Positions 45,672 to 56,641 of a DNA stretch of 64,000 nt are shown here, one piece after another. Made by a program: the position numbers and the translations under genes. The stretch's first letter is position 1, and each line of letters opens with the position of its first letter. Below the pieces are notes generated by a model that worked only from the letters and a program-made list of their open reading frames with translations, did no database searches and was not told the origin of the DNA. The DNA lies in NCBI GenBank assembly GCA_963921795.1, contig OY997651.1, positions 55,005,489-55,069,488 on the forward strand, read 5' to 3'. Origin of the DNA: Nannobrachium achirus (taxonomy: Eukaryota; Chordata; Actinopteri; Myctophiformes; Myctophidae).

Positions 45672-46194
45672 CAGGGACAAAGTGCCCGTACTGTATCTAC
45701 AAATCATTTTAGTTAAATAGTCCACAGTGTATGCATGCGCATGTGCTGTGTGCGTGCGTGCGTGCATGCATGCGTGTGCGTGAGTGTGCAAAACCTTTCA
45801 ACTGCTTGCATGCTCTACTGTACCGACAAGGTCAAAGCGGAGCCTCGTGATCAATACAAAATCAGACATAAAGCCATGCATGATCTGTGGGGGTCAGAAT
45901 GTTACGTCCAAGCCAATCACGGACCAGCTGCTATGGCTAATTAAGGCAGACAGCATGCAATCAGTTGGCATGGCTTTCACCTGCCGCTGTTTGCCTGGGC
46001 TTTCGTGGAAGACCAGGTGGGCGGAGTTTAGCGTTGCCAGATTGTGCCAGAGATATATCACGAAGTGGCCAGGTGCGCTAAAAACAAGCCCAAAAGAAGA
46101 CAATAAGGTCAAATGAGGGGAGAGTGTTTTTTTTGCAGGTCTTTCAGTCCGGAGGTGATGAAAGTCTGGGGGACGGAGATACACCTAAATCTAA
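45067..46194. other. Unassigned sequence with short microsatellites
   Basis: GA at 45534-45571 and CT then CA at 45600-45670. The stretch 45800-46090 is non-repetitive and could be conserved non-coding DNA, but shows no coding signal. Confidence 0.45.
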
Positions 46195-47044
46195 CCTTAA
46201 AAGACAATTTTAGTTTTTTTACAACAAGGGTTCATATTTTAGATTGTAATTAAAGAATATAAAAGATGAGTGTTAAAATGATTTAATTAACTTCTTTCTA
46301 TTGTTTTAGAGATTCTTATTTCAGTGGTTGGGGGCATGCGTACAAGTGGCTAAATATGTAATTTTACACAGAATAAGCCCATTCCCAAGATACAACACAA
46401 CCTTTCATGGTTGGATGTGACTTATGTGGGCTAGAAGTGTTACTGTAAATAGCAATAAAGAAACTGCTGGCTTATTGTGTCTAAAAAGATATATTTAGCC
46501 ACTTGTACGCATGCCCACATGCGTACGCATGCCCAACATTTTAGCACGGTAAGGGAGTGTGCGATTTTTACGCGCGGTTGGTATGGCCCATAATGGGGGG
46601 GGGGTTATCAAAAAAGATTTTGAGCACTTGGGGGGATCATGATTTTTTTATTTTGGCTTTAGGGGGGGCCATGCAAGTTTAATTTGTCAAATTTTGTAAT
46701 TCCAAATGTTTAGCTTTGTTGTTTATCTAAACAATATCAAGTTAACAAATGTATTAGGTGTCCCCTACTGACTTGGTACATTCCACTTGCTGCTTCCCCC
46801 CGCTTCCCCCTCCCACCTCCTGTTCTCAGCTCCGTGTTGCTGCTTCAGTTCGCAACGCGTTGTGTTGCACAGTCAGAATGCACACAGACACACACACAGT
46901 TTCCTTCCCTCCTAGCAGCAGAACACAGGCTAAACAACTATATTTGTAGCCACAACTCCAAAATGTTTCTTAAGAGAGGAATAGGCATACTACTTGATGT
47001 TTACCCCCCAAAAGAGCATGTAGAAAGGTAATTGCTCTCTCACG

Positions 47045-47047
<3 letters not shown>

Positions 47048-47096
<49 letters not shown>
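47048..47096. repeat. CT microsatellite
   Basis: A perfect CT run of about 48 bp. Confidence 0.95.
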
Positions 47097-47099
<3 letters not shown>

Positions 47100-47254
47100 C
47101 ACACACACGCGCACGCACACGCTGCGAAGTGAGAAAGCAGTCGGAGCTTTCTTTTCACTGCATTTTCTTCTACTGTTTGTGTGAATATAATTATAAGGCA
47201 ATGGTTTAATCCAGAGTGATCATCTCGCAGCCACCACATTGAATCATACCAAAT

Positions 47255-47604
47255 CAGTGGTGGGAAAAGTACTAACATTCTTTACTTAAGTGAAAGTATC
47301 AATATTGCAACATAGATGTACTCTGTTACAAGTAAAAGTCCAGAATTCAAAATGTACTTGAATAAAAGTATGAAAGTATTGGCATCAAAAAGTACTTAAA
47401 GTACCAAAAGTAAAAGTACTAAATGTTTGAAAATAGCCGATCTACAAGCTCACAACGCTATGAACTTGTAGATCGGCTATTTTCAAATAGCCTAGGTATA
47501 AAACAGGGAAATAATAGATTAATGTATGTTTTACAATATATATTTACAAAACTGTACTTAAGTACTGTACTTAAGTAAATGTACTTAGTTACTTTACACC
47601 ACTG
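47255..47604 (+). mobile_element. hAT-type MITE, GTACTTAAGT family, complete
   Basis: The 350-bp element runs from CAGTGGTGGGAAAAGTACT to TTTACACCACTG. A perfect duplication TACCAAAT flanks it (47247-47254 and 47605-47612). The hairpin is at 47426-47487. Confidence 0.92.
47426..47487. repeat. Hairpin with TTTGAAAATAGCC stem
   Basis: TTTGAAAATAGCCGATCTAC pairs with GTAGATCGGCTATTTTCAAA. The loop is short. Confidence 0.92.
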
Positions 47605-48156
47605 TACCAAATACAACAAGATCGCAGGAGAGTGAATAGAACGTTCTGGGAACTAGCAGCAACAAGGGAAAGCTGGCAACGCACAGATTTTTGGCTCATA
47701 AACGATATAGCAGGAATTATGTTAAACTAGTAGAATAGCAGGTGGCTCTGAAACTAGCCACTGTTTTGGGAGTTTCTGTACCCAGAGAAGGCACAAAATG
47801 TACCATCAAGGCTGTAATGGGTCCATTTGGTTACACTGATTTGAAGGCTGTTGGCTGGGAAGGAGGTAGGAGAAACGGCTTTTAGATTTAATATCATGGA
47901 AAATTGTTCACAGTTGCTCAATCTTTCTTTTGTTTGGAGTGTTGTTGTAACCCCAAGAGGCCACCTATGGAACCAAATGGACCCTTTCTGTATTAGTTGA
48001 GTACAAAGAGACCCAAATTGAAGCACTAAAGCTTTCTTGTGGTCCTTTCAGTTGACCTTATCATTGAACAGTTCTGTTCGGTACCCTCAATCAATCGTCA
48101 AATAGGGTGCAATATTAATAGGTCAGCATTCATTTTATTGTCTCCTCCTACTGTTG

Positions 48157-48162
48157 GTGTGA

Positions 48163-48201
<39 letters not shown>
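48157..48201. repeat. AT microsatellite
   Basis: TA run of about 40 bp. Confidence 0.9.
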
Positions 48202-48206
<5 letters not shown>

Positions 48207-49988
48207 TATTGGGAAGGGGGGTCATGCATTTTCCTCAAGTCACACAGGGGGGACCACAAAAAAATATCTTAAGGCTTTGGGGGGACCAAGCAAAAAAAAA
48301 AAAAAGATATCACCTGTCAACCAGCACCCCCTAGTGGGTAAATAACGTACACTCCCTAAACGCGATAAAACAATAGAACGAGCAAAATGAAAACATTTTA
48401 ACACTCACTTTTTATTTTCTCTAATTACAATCTAAAATATGAACCCTTGTTGTAAAAAAACCTTTAACCCTAACTCTAACCTCAGTAAAACTAACGCTGG
48501 TGAATGCTAACCTGGTGAAATGCTAACCTGCCAACGCTGGTGAATGCTAACCTGGTGAATGTTAAACTGGTCGGATCAATGCTGAACCCAGTTGCTTTTT
48601 TGATACACTGAAAGACATGTCAAAAATACTCATGAAGAACCGAGGCCGACAAATCTATACGAATGCCTTCCGAATTTTTAGTTAGCACAATTTTTCCAAC
48701 GATGTTCAAATATGGCAAACTCAAACGCGGCACAAAGTGACTCGCTTTGCTATTTTATAATAGCCTATGCAAAAAATAAAATAAAATAAATAACACAGTT
48801 GCTTTCCTGGTTTTAATTCATGGGTTTCATTTGTAGTCCAACATGGCCATGTTGAGGACCAACACAGGTGTTTCAATTTGTCTGATTGAGAGAGTGTACA
48901 AGTGGACCCTTTAGGGTCCATTTGGTTCCATTCGTACACTCTCCGAGTTAAATTAACATTGATTTTACATTTTATTATAAATTGGGGTCTCAGAGATAGA
49001 AATGCCATTAAATGGGGGTCCGTAGCCAAATGCATGTCAAACTGGGGGTCCTTGAACATGAACTGTTTGGGAATCACTGCTAGAGCTGTAAAACTCTTCT
49101 CTCATGGGGGTCCCTGGCACGTCTTTTTCAAATGGGGGTCCGCGAGCTATTAAGTGTCAATTTGGGCGTCCTTGACATGAAAACGTTTCAGAACCACTGC
49201 CCTATAACTGCTCTGCTGCCCCTTGTGGGCAGTTTGAGATGACACTTTCATGCAGCCACCCACTCAACCTGGCTCTCCAGGTACATTAATACAAGCTGTG
49301 GTTTACTAGTTAAGACACGTTTTCTAGTTTCTAGACGCAAAGGTACAGTAAGCATGGTTGCTATAGCAACCCTCCACGAAATGAAATGCACAAGCAGTCC
49401 AGTGGACAAACAACGTACATTATCGCTTCTCTCTCTGTCGGGGCACGTGTCGTGCACACATAGACATCAAAGGGGGCTTGAGCCCCTGCCCTTCTGTAAA
49501 AAGTGTGTTTTCCAGACCATGAATGCAGTTTTTCTATGGTAAAAGAAATGCAAATGGCCCTCTTTCCATGCCATACCTGAAGGCAGCATTCAAGAGAATT
49601 GCCTTGTCCAAACTCTCCTGAACTTGAATGCAGCATCTTATACTGAAAGAATTGCCCTCTCTGTGTAGAAATCCATGCCGTTACGCCACATCTCCAGTAT
49701 TGACTTGATTATGCTTAGTTCAGTGTGGTATCAAGCACCGAAAATAGCCGACCTCCAAGCTCACTCGGCCCTTTTAGAAATGTCAGCCCCTGCCTCTCAA
49801 AATTCTAATTCTAATTCTAAAATTCTCTGCACACCCCTGGGTGGGAACCCATATGTCCAAAACTGTTACTAAACTGTGTGCGTGCGTGCGTGCGTGTGTG
49901 TGCGCGTGAGCCTGCTTATGCACAATAAATTATATGAAATTAAAATGCATTATGCAGGTGCATCATTGTAAGACACATAATTTGCCTC

Positions 49989-49989
49989 A

Positions 49990-50070
<81 letters not shown>
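49989..50070. repeat. CGCA then CA microsatellite
   Basis: About 40 bp of CGCA followed by 40 bp of CA. Confidence 0.95.
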
Positions 50071-50072
<2 letters not shown>

Positions 50073-50151
50073 CGAGCTAAGCGTGGGTGGATTCTTTGCT
50101 CCATGGCGACCACATCCTTTCTCGGCATTTCTGTGCTTAATAATAAACACG

Positions 50152-50184
<33 letters not shown>

Positions 50185-50299
50185 GAATCACATTCGTGTG
50201 TGTGTGTGCGCGAATCACATTCTAATACACATTGTAAGGCACTTTGGATAAAAGGTGCGATATAAATGCATCGTTCATCATGTATCCGTGGTCAAGGGG

Positions 50300-50300
50300 C

Positions 50301-50341
<41 letters not shown>
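50300..50341. repeat. CAGA microsatellite
   Basis: About ten perfect CAGA units. Confidence 0.95.
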
Positions 50342-51090
50342 GTCATTTAAGCAGATGTCCAATAGACACACATAAATAATGCATACTGGTGTTGAGAAAA
50401 ACAACATTACACAGGCACGCACGGCACATTAGAATATGAATAAATAAACACAAAATCTAAGCAGAAATATTCCCTCTGGGGCCACACTCAAATGTTTTAT
50501 TTATTTTTATTCCGCTTTTCGGAAAGCATTTCGATTTAGTCAACGGAGGCCTCGCCTTGCTTACAAATCGGGTATGAATGACATGGAGAAGTGTTGGCGT
50601 TCCGTATTCCGTTGCGTACTGAAGAGGATAATGCAAAGAGCGGAGGTTTGTCCAGTGAAAAGGAATATTGACCGCAAACTAGAAGTAAAACGGAAATTAA
50701 TGCATGGTTATAGAAATCCACTTAGTAAGCTCTTTAGGGAACTAGACATTTTATTTTCCGTTGTACAAAAGTCTGGAGGACATAAATACCAATGATTATA
50801 TCTGTCGTTTTTTCTCTTTTGGACATACCGTCCCTTGCAATCCGCTGTGTCCCTTTTGGCATCATTCGTCCCTCACCTCCCAACAATTCAGAGCTTTAAA
50901 AACAACAACAACAAAAACAACAACTATATTGCAAAACCAATCTAAAGTCTTTAGGGCACTGGTTCTAAAAGTGCCACAGATGGTGTCATCTGTGGTAACC
51001 GAGGGACTAACATGGGAGAAAGGATAATATGACTTAAAGAGAACTGCAGTGTATTTGTTGAGGACATGTATTATTGTGTTAATTTTGTAC
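50342..51090. other. Unassigned sequence
   Basis: A 73-codon ORF at 50574-50795 has no recognisable domain. No transposon ends are seen. Confidence 0.45.
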
Positions 51091-51099
51091 GCCATAAAT

Positions 51100-51574
51100 C
51101 ATTGGTGTCGGTTCAGCAAAAGCTTGGGTATGGCAAAGATGGGAGTCCTCATGAGCATGCCCTCGAGTTTTGTCCGTTATTTCCCCAGGTTTCTACGGTT
51201 TCTTGGGCTGGATATGACAGCCTGGAACAGTTGTTCAAATGCAGATAAACTTGGCATGTTAGTAAACGTGCCACAATTAACAATAATGCATTGCACCTGT
51301 GCAGCTGACCTGCGGAACCTGGGAATATACCATTTTGTCAAGATGGGGAGAATACAAGTGTGGAGAATATAATTATAATATCTTGTTAAAGTGACCATGT
51401 TGTGATATTTTGCATTAATTGTGTAGTATTTTACTGTAATTTAACAACGTACTAACCAGCACAGTTAGACAAAGAGACATTCATGGATTTATATTTAAAA
51501 GTACATTTTATTTTCCCCCCTGGACCCAGGGTATGGCAGCTGCATACCCCTGCCATACCCAATTGACGCCCCTG
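51100..51574 (-). mobile_element. hAT-type MITE, GGCGTCAATT family, copy 3, perfect target duplication
   Basis: The 475-bp element runs from CATTGGTGTCGGTTCAGC to CAATTGACGCCCCTG. CCATAAAT flanks it exactly (51092-51099 and 51575-51582). This copy fixes the family as 8-bp-duplicating, hence hAT-like. Confidence 0.92.
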
Positions 51575-51722
51575 CCATAAATGTTTTATATAGATTTGTA
51601 TCTTTTATTTTTGCCAGACCCAGGGGGTCGGCCTACAAAAGGCTTTGTCGGTCGGTCGGTCTGTCGGTCGGTCCCTCTTTTCCTCAGCAGCTCGTCAGCC
51701 AACTCAACTCAGCTGGTCCCGT

Positions 51723-51878
51723 ACAGGTGACGGCACTCAAGGCAATCAGCCGAGCAAGGGAAGGGAGGGGCAGATGAGCAGTCAGAGGCAAACACAGGCT
51801 ACAGGTGACGGCACTCAAGGCAATCAGCCGAGCAAGGGAAGGGAGGGGCAGATGAGCAGTCAGAGGCAAACACAGGCT
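51723..51878. repeat. 78-bp tandem duplication
   Basis: Two apparently identical 78-bp units (51723-51800 and 51801-51878) begin ACAGGTGACGGCACTCAAGG. A second, looser duplication follows (tcctgtgtgttcatgtgtta at about 51890 and 52004). Confidence 0.95.
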
Positions 51879-52556
51879 GAGACTATACATTCCTGTGTGT
51901 TCATGTGTTAGTTCAGTGCTGCAAAACATTTGCCCCACAGCCATACTAGTGAAAACAGCCCATCTACAAGCTCACAAACATTTCCAGCTGCTCAGCCTAT
52001 AAAATCCTGTGTGTTCATGTGTTAGTTCAGTGCCATACTAGTCAAAACAGCCGATCTACAAGTTTTCATTGCGGGTCTGGCAGAACCAGGTGACCTGGTC
52101 TAGTTTATATAGACTGATGCCAGGCCAAAGGGACCCGTTTCATTTTACGCTCCCAAGAGATAAAGATCTATAAGGGTCCATTTGGTTACCAACTCTCCAT
52201 CATTTAGCTGTGGACCACCTGGAAACCCCTCAAGGGCAACTGGTGGTCTCCGGACAACTGTTTTGAGAACCGCTGACGTAAGTACGAACATGAGCTTGTG
52301 ACCAGATAATGACACGGGGGTGTAAATATCGTCACTGTCGGGAAGAAACCTTGTATCTCCAAGTTTCAAATGTATACGTTTCTTCGCAAAGTAAAGCCCT
52401 GCTTCATCATACAAGGCTGTCGCACAACAGTAGTGAAAACAGCAGATATACGAGCACACAACGCCTCGCGGTGTGCTTGTAGATCGGCGAGAGTCATTTG
52501 TTTCTCTACCTTGAATGCTGACCTTTATCCCGCCGCATTATCCATACTGACCTTTA

Positions 52557-52571
52557 TGTGTGTGTGTGTGT

Positions 52572-52632
<61 letters not shown>

Positions 52633-52640
52633 CGTGCACG
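52557..52640. repeat. TG microsatellite
   Basis: A TG run of about 75 bp with one extra G, ending in TGCG. Confidence 0.95.
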
Positions 52641-52836
52641 CTCTGTTTTGGATTATAAAGGGTTTGAGGCAGCACTTCTATGGAACAGGGATACCAGAAA
52701 AGGCCCGAGGCCATTTAGCTCCGTTGTTAACTTCCAAGCCCTCCACAAAGAGCAGACTGAATAGCAGCTCAACCTAATTATAACCATCAATTGGATGAGT
52801 GGGAGTGGGAGCATCCATTTAGCCTTGTTGGTTGCG

Positions 52837-52839
52837 CGC

Positions 52840-52888
<49 letters not shown>

Positions 52889-52911
52889 TGCGTGTGCGTG
52901 CGTGCGTGCAC
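52837..52911. repeat. TG and TGCG microsatellite
   Basis: CG, TG and TGCG tracts that end where a CAGGCACGTG hAT end begins. Confidence 0.93.
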
Positions 52912-53650
52912 AGGCACGTGCACACAGTCATCAAAGGGGGCTTGAGCACCTGCTCTTTTATCCGTCTGTAAAAAGTGCCCTCTCCAGAACCATGAATGTA
53001 GTTTTTACTAGGGATGCGGTATCGGTACTCGTGGTATCGGTACTCGCCCCAATACCGGCCTATTTTGCAGTATCGGTACTGTCCACTGTCTACTGCTCAC
53101 AAAGCGCCCGAGTACCCTGTGTGTTCCGCCACTTCGCCTTTCTCTCTCTCTCTTAAAGTATCAAAAGTAAAAATACAAAATGTTTGAGCATAGCAGATCT
53201 AGAAGATCATGCACAGTACAGGAATTTCCATGGGCTAAACCTGAAAAAAAAAAGTGAAGTGTGGCAGTTGTGCCATGTGCTGGGAAAGCAATGCAATTTA
53301 ATGTGTTATATACAGCCAGAAAGTGAGGAACATCTGATAAAAAAAAAAAAAAAAAAAAACTAATTTAAAGACATTTTGTATTATTAATTGTACTCGTATC
53401 GGTACTTGGTATCGGCGAGTACTCAAAATGAAGTACTCGTACTTGTACTCGGTCAGCAAAAAAGTGGTATCGGGACATCCCTAGTTTTTACTATGGTGAA
53501 AGAAATGCTAACGCCCTCTTTCCATGCCATACCTGAAGGCATGCAGCATTCAAGAGAATTACCGTGTCCAAATCTCTCCTGAACTTGAATGCAGCGTCTT
53601 ATGTTGAAAGAATTATTGAAAATAGCCGACCTGAGGAGGTCTGCTTGGAG
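52912..53650 (+). mobile_element. CAGGGACGTGC-family MITE with nested hAT MITE
   Basis: It starts CAGGCACGTGCACACAG. The family sequence resumes after 53491 (actatggtgaaagaaatgc). It ends in a broken hairpin near 53625-53660. Confidence 0.7.
53009..53483. mobile_element. hAT-type MITE, TAGGGATGCGGTATCGG family, copy 2
   Basis: The 475-bp element is flanked by a perfect GTTTTTAC duplication (53001-53008 and 53484-53491). It lies within the family block gcagtttttactatgg of its host. Confidence 0.93.
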
Positions 53651-54127
53651 GACTGCTATTAGTTAAAGCACCCAGAGAAAGAGACTGTGTACACAATGTC
53701 ACCTCCTGGAGCGAGCGTGGGACATTTAATGTGGCCCTCGCCTATCATCACAGTTGCCCACCCGCTGTTACAGAGCTATTTAACACTTATTCTAACAAAA
53801 GGAAATCGCTTACTGCACCTTTAAACTGGGACAGCCAGAATGGTGGACGGGCAAACGGGGGGCTACGAAGCCTACGCATGAGATTAGGTCGAATAAAGCA
53901 GAGAACATTACGGAGGCATAAATGAGGCCACTTTCTACTGTGAAGAAAATGGGGGCAGGTGCTTGGGCGCTGCTTCTTGGCCCCTAATTGGCGGGCTAAG
54001 CGGGAGCCCCCCCTGCTGTGGGATCCCTGCAGGTGCGATCGCATCCTCTGCACCCCGACAGGGGTGTCGCACCAAATTCTGGGCCCTGGGCACAAGGATT
54101 CACTCACATTTTGTGCTTTAACTATTG

Positions 54128-54200
54128 AAAAATAGCAGATATACAAGCTCACATCGCGGCACCGAGTGCCGCGATGTGAGCTTGTAGATCTGCTATTTTT
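54128..54200. repeat. GC-centred hairpin with a paired base change
   Basis: The inner arms read ACATCGCGGCACC and GTGCCGCGATGT. Most copies have ACAGCGCGG and CCGCGCTGT, so both arms have changed together. Confidence 0.92.
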
Positions 54201-54418
54201 GAAAAATCGTGAAAATGTCTTTGAATATTTCAAGTCCTTCTAAGGTTTTTTTGAAAAACCTATGTTTCTATGTCAGTGGTGTTCAAACATTTTCATGTGA
54301 AGGACCCCCAAAATGATATGTATTTGGCCACGGACCCCCATCTCAAAATATTTAGTTCCAGGGACCCCTTCCAGGAGCAAAATTTTAGTTACAAATGTTC
54401 GCTTAAAAAATACATATA

Positions 54419-54777
54419 GTTAGCGCTTCGCCTCACAGCTAGAAGGTCCTGGGTTCAATTCCCGCCGGGGGAAGCTGTGGGCGCTGGGGGCGTGTTTCTC
54501 CCTCCGCATCATCAGCGCCCACACCCTAGGTGGGGTTGGCGATAGGGCCTTTCTGTGTAGAGTTTGCATGTTCTCCCTGTGTCTCCTAGGGTAGATTCTC
54601 TCACAAAAACATGCAGTAGTCCTGGTTTCTATACTACCTCCCCCTAGCCAGCAAGGTGCTCCCCAATTCCCCTGGCGCGGCAGGGGGAGAGCGGAAACCA
54701 GGACTACAGGTTAGGTAGTTGGCACTGGGTGAGAAAATGGGTTGCAAAAAACGTGGGATAAAAAAAGAAAAAAAAAA
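54419..54777 (+). mobile_element. tRNA-derived SINE
   Basis: tRNA-like head with B box GGTTCAATTCC (54452-54462), the common teleost block GAGTTTGCATGTTCTCCCTG, and an A-rich tail. The flank aaaaaatacatata is repeated approximately after the tail. A reversed relative lies at 62548-62910. Confidence 0.8.
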
Positions 54778-55273
54778 GAAAAACATATATTCAAAGATTT
54801 GCACACATTTTCACGACTTTTCAAAAATAGCAGATCTACAAGCTCGCATCCGTGCTGTGACTTTGTAAATCTGCTCTTTTTCAATAGCTAAAGTATAAAA
54901 ATAATTAAGGCCCCTCCACCTTGTGCCCTAGTAACTCAGTCCCACTCCCCCCGCCCCTCCTACCCCTTGTGACGCCCCTGTCACTGCAGGTGCGGTGGCA
55001 TCCTCTGCACCCTTTAAGACTCATGCCAGTGATGTGAGTACTGGCTGTACTCGGCTTGAAGTCAAACTCCTGTCAGGCGATGTTAAACTGGGGTACCTTT
55101 TAGAAGTAGGCCAGGTGCCCCCTCTGGGAAAACTTGTGACGTGCAACGAGTGCAAAGATACACACTTTTTGTTTTATTTAAAGAGGTGGTGCCATAGTTT
55201 TGTACCGTTTCTGTTTTGTATGTGTCTAATAGACCCCCGCCTTCCCTGGCATTTAGGTGTGATGTCACCTGTG

Positions 55274-55365
55274 ATTGTGACCGTAGGTCGCAGTTTACTA
55301 TCAGAACCGCCACAGCTTGTCTGTCCGGACGGTTCTGATATTAAACTGCGTCCTACGGTCGCAAT
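55274..55365. repeat. Minimal fold-back of the GCGACCGTAGGTCGC family
   Basis: A 92-bp near-palindrome. The left arm ATTGTGACCGTAGGTCGCAG is matched by CTGCGTCCTACGGTCGCAAT on the right. Inner arms CAGAACCG / CGGTTCTG. Confidence 0.85.
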
Positions 55366-55875
55366 TCATTTGACACATATACACCAATACCTAATTTCAA
55401 GCCGTCTATGTCGGTATGTATATCACGCATATTGATACCTCGATGAAGGAACACTTTTGATATGAAATGTGAAATGTGAAAATTAGAATCTTGACCCGAT
55501 TCTATAAGTGTCTTTTGAATCCTTCTAAGATCTTTTGAAAAACCCATGTTTCTATGTCAGCAATCTTAAAAGGTCCTTTTCACTTAACTGGAGCTCAGTT
55601 AGTCTGTTCTTGAGAGACTACTATGTCGGTGGTTCTCATACCTTTTCATGTGAGGGACCCCCAAGATGATATGTATTTGGCCACGGACCCCCATCTCAAA
55701 ATATCTAGTTCCAGGGACCACCCAGAAGCAAAATTTGAGTTACAAACGTTCGCATTGAAAATACATACCGGTATATTCAAAGATTTGCACACATTTTCAC
55801 AACTTTTTCAAGCTTGTATATCTGCTATTTTTTACTGGTTAAAACATTGAATAATTCTAGGCCTAAATGGGTTAA

Positions 55876-56382
55876 GTAGTTACTTTACACCACTGTGCCC
55901 CGCCAGCACTACGCACGCGGACACCTCAAGTAGGCTACACGCACTGCCCTGCCCGCCAGCTGTTTCCTGCTCCGTTTTAGGTAAGAAGTGCACTACCTCC
56001 CCAACAGCCCGGACATTTTTTAATTCTCCATTAAAGTTTAAAGCTATGACCCAAAATCGTGGCCCCACTTCAATTCTAATTTAGCTCTTTAGCTAGACGT
56101 GTGTCCCCCAATTGGCCTGCACCCCAAGGTCACAAATGGCTCACTCCCAGCTCTGCCATCTCACAACCTAATTCAAACCTGTACCCCACGACGTACGCGT
56201 AGGGATGTTCAATTCAGGGACGTGCTGGGCCCCTGATTCAGCCCGGGAAAAAGAGTTGGAGAGGCCCTCGTTGCGCGCTATAGAGAGAAATCTCTCTCTA
56301 TAGCGCTGCTGCTACACAAAGATTTGTCATTTCAGATCAAGACAAGTGACAAGCCAGTGGGCCAATTACATGAGTTATATTA
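55876..56382. other. Unassigned sequence
   Basis: A short palindrome, TATAGAGAGAAATCTCTCTCTATA, is present near 56278-56302. No gene. Confidence 0.5.
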
Positions 56383-56641
56383 CGTCGTTGTCGGGTGGAA
56401 ACCTTGTATGTCCAAAACCGTTTGTTTTGTATTTATCATTTTAAAAATGATTTAAACTAGTGAAAACAGCCAATCTACAAGCACACAACGCCTCGCACCG
56501 CGAGGCGTTGTGTGCTTGTAGATCGGCTGTTTTCACTACTTTTGTGTGACAGCCTTGTATGATGAAGCAAGGCTTTGCTTTGTGAAAAAACTTAAAAATG
56601 TGAAACTTGGAGATACAAGGTTTCTGCCCGACAGTGACGAT
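56383..56641. mobile_element. MITE of the ATCGTC-terminus family, complete
   Basis: Ends ACGTCGTTGTCGGGTGGAA and TTCTGCCCGACAGTGACGA are inverted relatives. The hairpin is at 56458-56538. Confidence 0.72.
56458..56538. repeat. GC-centred hairpin with TAGTGAAAAC outer stem
   Basis: The TAGTGAAAACAGCC stem carries the fully paired centre CACAACGCCTCGC. Confidence 0.93.

Larger units (their letters stand above)
46195..48460. mobile_element. Possible large fold-back element
   Basis: The left arm (TTTTTTTACAACAAGGGTTC, near 46215) recurs inverted near 48450 (GAACCCTTGTTGTAAAAAAA). A second inverted pair is GGGAGTGTGCG / CGTACACTCCC. The interior is filled by other repeats. The pairing could also be two independent copies. 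Confidence 0.4.
54059..54980 (+). mobile_element. CAGGGG-family element with two hairpins and a nested SINE, flanked by 30-bp direct repeats
   Basis: It runs from CAGGGGTGTCGCACC to CTTGTGACGCCCCTG. Hairpins are at 54128-54200 and, degraded, at about 54826-54882. A tRNA-derived SINE interrupts it (54419-54777). A 30-bp sequence beginning CTGCAGGTGCG flanks it at 54027-54056 and 54984-55013, matching at about 27 bases. Confidence 0.75.

Noticed and set aside
45894..46184. ORF of 96 codons as an upstream DGK exon
   Set aside because: No similarity to a type II DGK N-terminus and no acceptable donor in phase 0.
54995..55435. ORF of 146 codons
   Set aside because: It runs through a flanking direct repeat and the 92-bp fold-back at 55274-55365. 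No domain is recognised.
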